DNA of 64,000 nt from Mercurialis annua. Taxonomy: Eukaryota; Streptophyta; Magnoliopsida; Malpighiales; Euphorbiaceae. How positions within the stretch are numbered: the first letter of the stretch is position 1; the number at the start of each line of letters is the position of its first letter. Positions 61,509 to 64,000 of this stretch are shown one piece after another. The notes below the pieces were generated by a model. The model had not been told where the DNA came from. It saw only the letters and a list, made by a program, of their open reading frames with translations, and did no database searches. The stretch is taken from positions 3,286,001-3,350,000 of the forward strand of contig NC_065574.1 of NCBI RefSeq assembly GCF_937616625.2, written 5' to 3'. The translations under genes were made by a program, and so were the position numbers.

Positions 61509-61934
61509 TTTCTTAATAATATTTTGGCTGAATATGGAAAATTTATTAAAAATAGCATATGAATATATTAAATATTAATTATTATTTTTACTCAATTTGT
61601 GGCTTCAAAATACATCTAGATACCACTTTATATTAGTATGCTACAGCATATTCCGCATATAGTAAATTGTAAGGGTATAGTGAGTCTTATAGTTGTTATT
61701 AAGAGTATTATTGAAATTTATATTACTAATACAGTCGACCCTCTGATAATTAATATATATGGTGGATTAAAAATTTATTAATTGTTAGAATTATTAATTT
61801 ATTGAATACTTTATAAGACGTAATATTAAAATTGATTCTCTAAAGTTTTATTAATTATTAGAATTATTAATTTATTGAGTGAGTTTACTGTATGTAGTAT
61901 AAAAAAAGCCCATATTCCAAAGAGGTCCAGGGTC
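60761..61934. other. Intergenic: microsatellite and eroded elements
   Basis: A TA microsatellite runs about 61472-61504. At about 61728-61890 two related arms (TACAGTCGACCCTCTGATAA and the inverse of TTTACTGTATG) suggest a small MITE. 60830-60960 is less AT-rich and may be tail sequence of the LINE relic at 61935. Confidence 0.4.
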
Positions 61935-62243
61935 CCCCTTGGCTATAAGGTGTGTCCGTCACCATTCTTGGAAGAGAAACTCGGCTGCCTGTAGAACATG
62001 AGTAGGATCCGAGTGCTCATTTCTGAAGATTAGCCCATTCCTGGCAACCCAGAAAATACACGCCACCTTGCATATCTTGTTTTCACGAACTTTGATTGCA
62101 AAGCAAGTAGTTCCAAATTAAGTGATAAACAGCTCCATGAATCCCAATCGTCAAAAACATATGCTTCCCTCCAAGTAACATCAGCAAACGGGCAAGTAAG
62201 AAAAAGATGGTTTAGCGATTCAGGGGTATTACATCGAGAAATA
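61935..62243 (-). pseudogene. LINE (L1-type) reverse transcriptase 3' domain relic
   Basis: On the minus strand, frames with a shift encode NTPESLNHLFLTCPFADVTW, the zinc-binding zf-RVT region that follows plant L1 reverse transcriptases, then an IFWVARNGLIFRNEHSDPTH segment. A hAT-like element at 62252 lies at its 5' side. No intact retroelement. Confidence 0.75.
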
Positions 62244-62251
62244 CCCCCAAA

Positions 62252-62679
62252 CTAAGAAGCACGGAAACTTCAATGAAGTTGTGTATCCCGTTTCGGAAAC
62301 CGAAAACTCTCAGAAACTCTCGGAAACTCATAAGAAAACATTTCGGGCCGTTTCTGTAAATAAATTATAAAATAAATCTAAAAAAGTTTCAACAATTTTT
62401 TTATGTCAATTATCCATAATTTTTATTGTTTACTTTATCTACAGTAAAACTTATGTTTTTTTTTTGGGTTAATTATGTTTGATTTATTTTATTAATTGGC
62501 ATAAATATATAATTAAAATTTAGTATATGTAACATTATATAATTTCTAATATTATAAATATATCCTTATAGTTTTATTATTTACACGTTTCCCCCACGTT
62601 TCGTGTCCTTTATTTTTAAAAATTTGTTGTTTTTCCGTGTCCGTTTGTCGTTTCCTTTTCCAGTTTCCGTGCTACCTAG
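62252..62679. mobile_element. hAT-like non-autonomous element, 428 bp
   Basis: Ends CTAAGAAGCACGGAAACT and GTTTCCGTGCTACCTAG, with perfect 8-bp duplications CCCCCAAA at 62244-62251 and 62680-62687. Inverted relative of 28191-28656. Confidence 0.85.
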
Positions 62680-62857
62680 CCCCCAAATTTAATTAAAAAA
62701 ATAAACAAAATAACTCAACCCAACTCTATCTAACCCAAACCATTTAATCAATCCAATCACCGTCACCCGACCAACCTGCCACCTGACCACCGCCGGAAAT
62801 TTTTTCGGTCATCTTCTCCGAGATAACCGGAAAATTTTCCGGTCATTCTCAAGAACC

Positions 62858-63000
62858 GGATCTGTTCTTGGAACATATCCATGGTGGATCTGTTCCAAGA
62901 ACATATTCACGGCATGGATCTGTTCTTGGAACATATCCATGGTGGATCTGTTCCAAGAACATATTCACGGCATGGATCTGTCCTTGGAACAGATCCGGCA
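62858..63000. repeat. 58-bp tandem repeat, about 2.4 units, with internal hairpins
   Basis: Units start at 62858, 62916 and 62974. Each carries GTTCTTGGAAC and its inverse GTTCCAAGAAC separated by about 17 bp. Confidence 0.9.
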
Positions 63001-63109
63001 TGGGTGATTATTAACCTATAAAGATATTATTATCAGGAGGTTTGTTGTAAGGTATCCCTAAAGTCAGGGACCATGGGTGATTATTAACCTATAAAAATAT
63101 TATTAACTA

Positions 63110-63620
63110 GATTTGTGGTCCATTGCTAGAGTGTTGTTTCTAACTTTGATATTGTATATAAATTAGAATTCATTTCAATCATAAAATATTGTGGTAAACG
63201 GTAGCTTAATGATTTAGGAAATCATATCTTACAAAAATTAGTGACAGATTATTCAATTAGTCAGCCGATCAGACTTTATAAAATGCAAAAAGATTTTGTA
63301 TTTGCCTAACTTTTTACTACTATTTATTAAACCTCCTCATGATTCTCAATAACTATTTTAAATTTGGGATCAGATCTACATGTGTGTAAACCTGACGGCA
63401 GAAGCAGAGTCAATCAAATCCTGGGAGAGATATAAAGTGCAAATAATTAATTAAAGGGCCATCATAATTAATATAAAGTCCTGCCTGAGTTTATAAGTTA
63501 AAATAATTGATTGTTAATTATTAACTTATTATAATCCAGCTATTTTACTATTGTGGTCTGGCACTATTACTATCTTACTTATAGTTATAATAAGAAAACA
63601 GAGAAAGAACCTATAAATTA
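63110..63620. repeat. Duplicated 3' flank of an ABCC unit (copy D)
   Basis: Colinear with 31640-32130 of copy B (TAGCTTAATGATTTAGGAAA, TAGTGACAGATTATTCA, GGGAGAGATATAAAGTGCAA). Confidence 0.8.
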
Positions 63621-63675
63621 AATAATTTTAATTTGATTAACTAAAATTATTTCAATCCCTTCTCAAAAGAATTAT

Positions 63676-63990
63676 ATCAATCCGAACGCTACCCCCGAAA
63701 AATATTGGTTCGGGGATCTTCAAGATTTGTGCACAGCCCTAGTAAGAAAAGCATTCCAATCCGAACGCTACCCCTGAATAATATTGGTCCTTAAGAAATG
63801 ATGCTCAGCTTTGTCCTCAGATCTTTGAGCCATATAGAACATATGTCAAAGTCTATCTAGAAGAATTTGGCCGCTTAATCGTAAACCCTAAACCCTAAAT
63901 GAAACAAACCCCAACTCCTATTCTTGTTCTTCCTGGGATACGCTGAGCTTTTGGATGATGTCTCATCTGAAGAAGTCTAAACAAATGTCT
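63676..63990 (-). pseudogene. ABCC relic D: degenerate exon 9 (NBD2)
   Basis: 63757-63876 aligns to the middle of exon 9 of the intact genes (counterpart 22883-23000), with substitutions and indels that break the frame. A short part is repeated at 63676-63705. 63900-63985 retains weak likeness to the 5' part of the exon. Exons 10-12, expected between this and the 3' flank, are absent. The rest may continue past the right edge. Confidence 0.75.
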
Positions 63991-64000
63991 TTAGAGCTGT

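Noticed and set aside
63884..63898. CCCTAAACCCTAAA, telomere-like
   Set aside because: Only two units next to degraded ABCC sequence; no sign of a telomeric tract.

Overview
This window is nuclear DNA of a flowering plant, almost certainly a eudicot. It is strongly AT-rich, its genes are split by GT-AG introns, and it holds plant families (ABCC transporters, an AP2/ERF factor, a PHOSPHO-type phosphatase, a PP2A B55 subunit) in a matrix of MITEs, hAT, Mutator, CACTA and Harbinger-like elements, SINEs and LTR/LINE debris. I cannot name the species. No CRISPR array, operon, tRNA or rRNA gene was seen.

Layout. 0-1.8 kb: first coding exon and part of intron 1 of a PP2A B55 gene (minus strand, continuing off the left edge). 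1.8-18 kb: intergenic repeats, including a 966-bp element full of GAGGAG/CTCCTC hairpins and a triple nest of two Stowaway-like elements and a hAT-like element. 18.9-20.5 kb: a four-exon PHOSPHO-type HAD phosphatase (272 aa) with two PHR1-type P1BS motifs upstream. 22.1-28.0 and 32.8-38.9 kb: two tandem, apparently intact ABCC8-like genes. Each has 12 exons of identical lengths and a 1464-aa product; I assembled the exon coordinates from splice sites and reading phase. Relics of further ABCC copies lie at 55.4, 57.0-57.5 and 63.7-64.0 kb, so the right part of the window is a decayed extension of the same array. 44.3-47.8 kb: a CACTA transposon end, an AT-rich CACTA-associated repeat in two copies, and a broken ribosome-inactivating-protein-like pseudogene.

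48.3-54.3 kb: a complete 6002-bp Mutator-like element (MULE) with 292-bp near-identical terminal inverted repeats and a perfect 9-bp target duplication, inserted into the flank of a dead ABCC copy. It carries two convergent genes: a multi-exon MuDR-type transposase (minus) and a two-exon 127-aa GRF zinc-finger/coiled-coil protein (plus). The arrangement recalls maize mudrA/mudrB, but the second protein is a GRF zinc finger. The transposase has lost its SWIM segment to an internal deletion with a frameshift. Three short elements in the window share its termini and have perfect 9-bp duplications, and so look like its non-autonomous relatives. This is the most interesting system here.

58.0-59.0 kb: an intronless ERF factor whose N-terminal half is built from seven acidic 16-17-residue repeats. 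59-64 kb: LINE debris, tandem repeats and duplicated ABCC flank.
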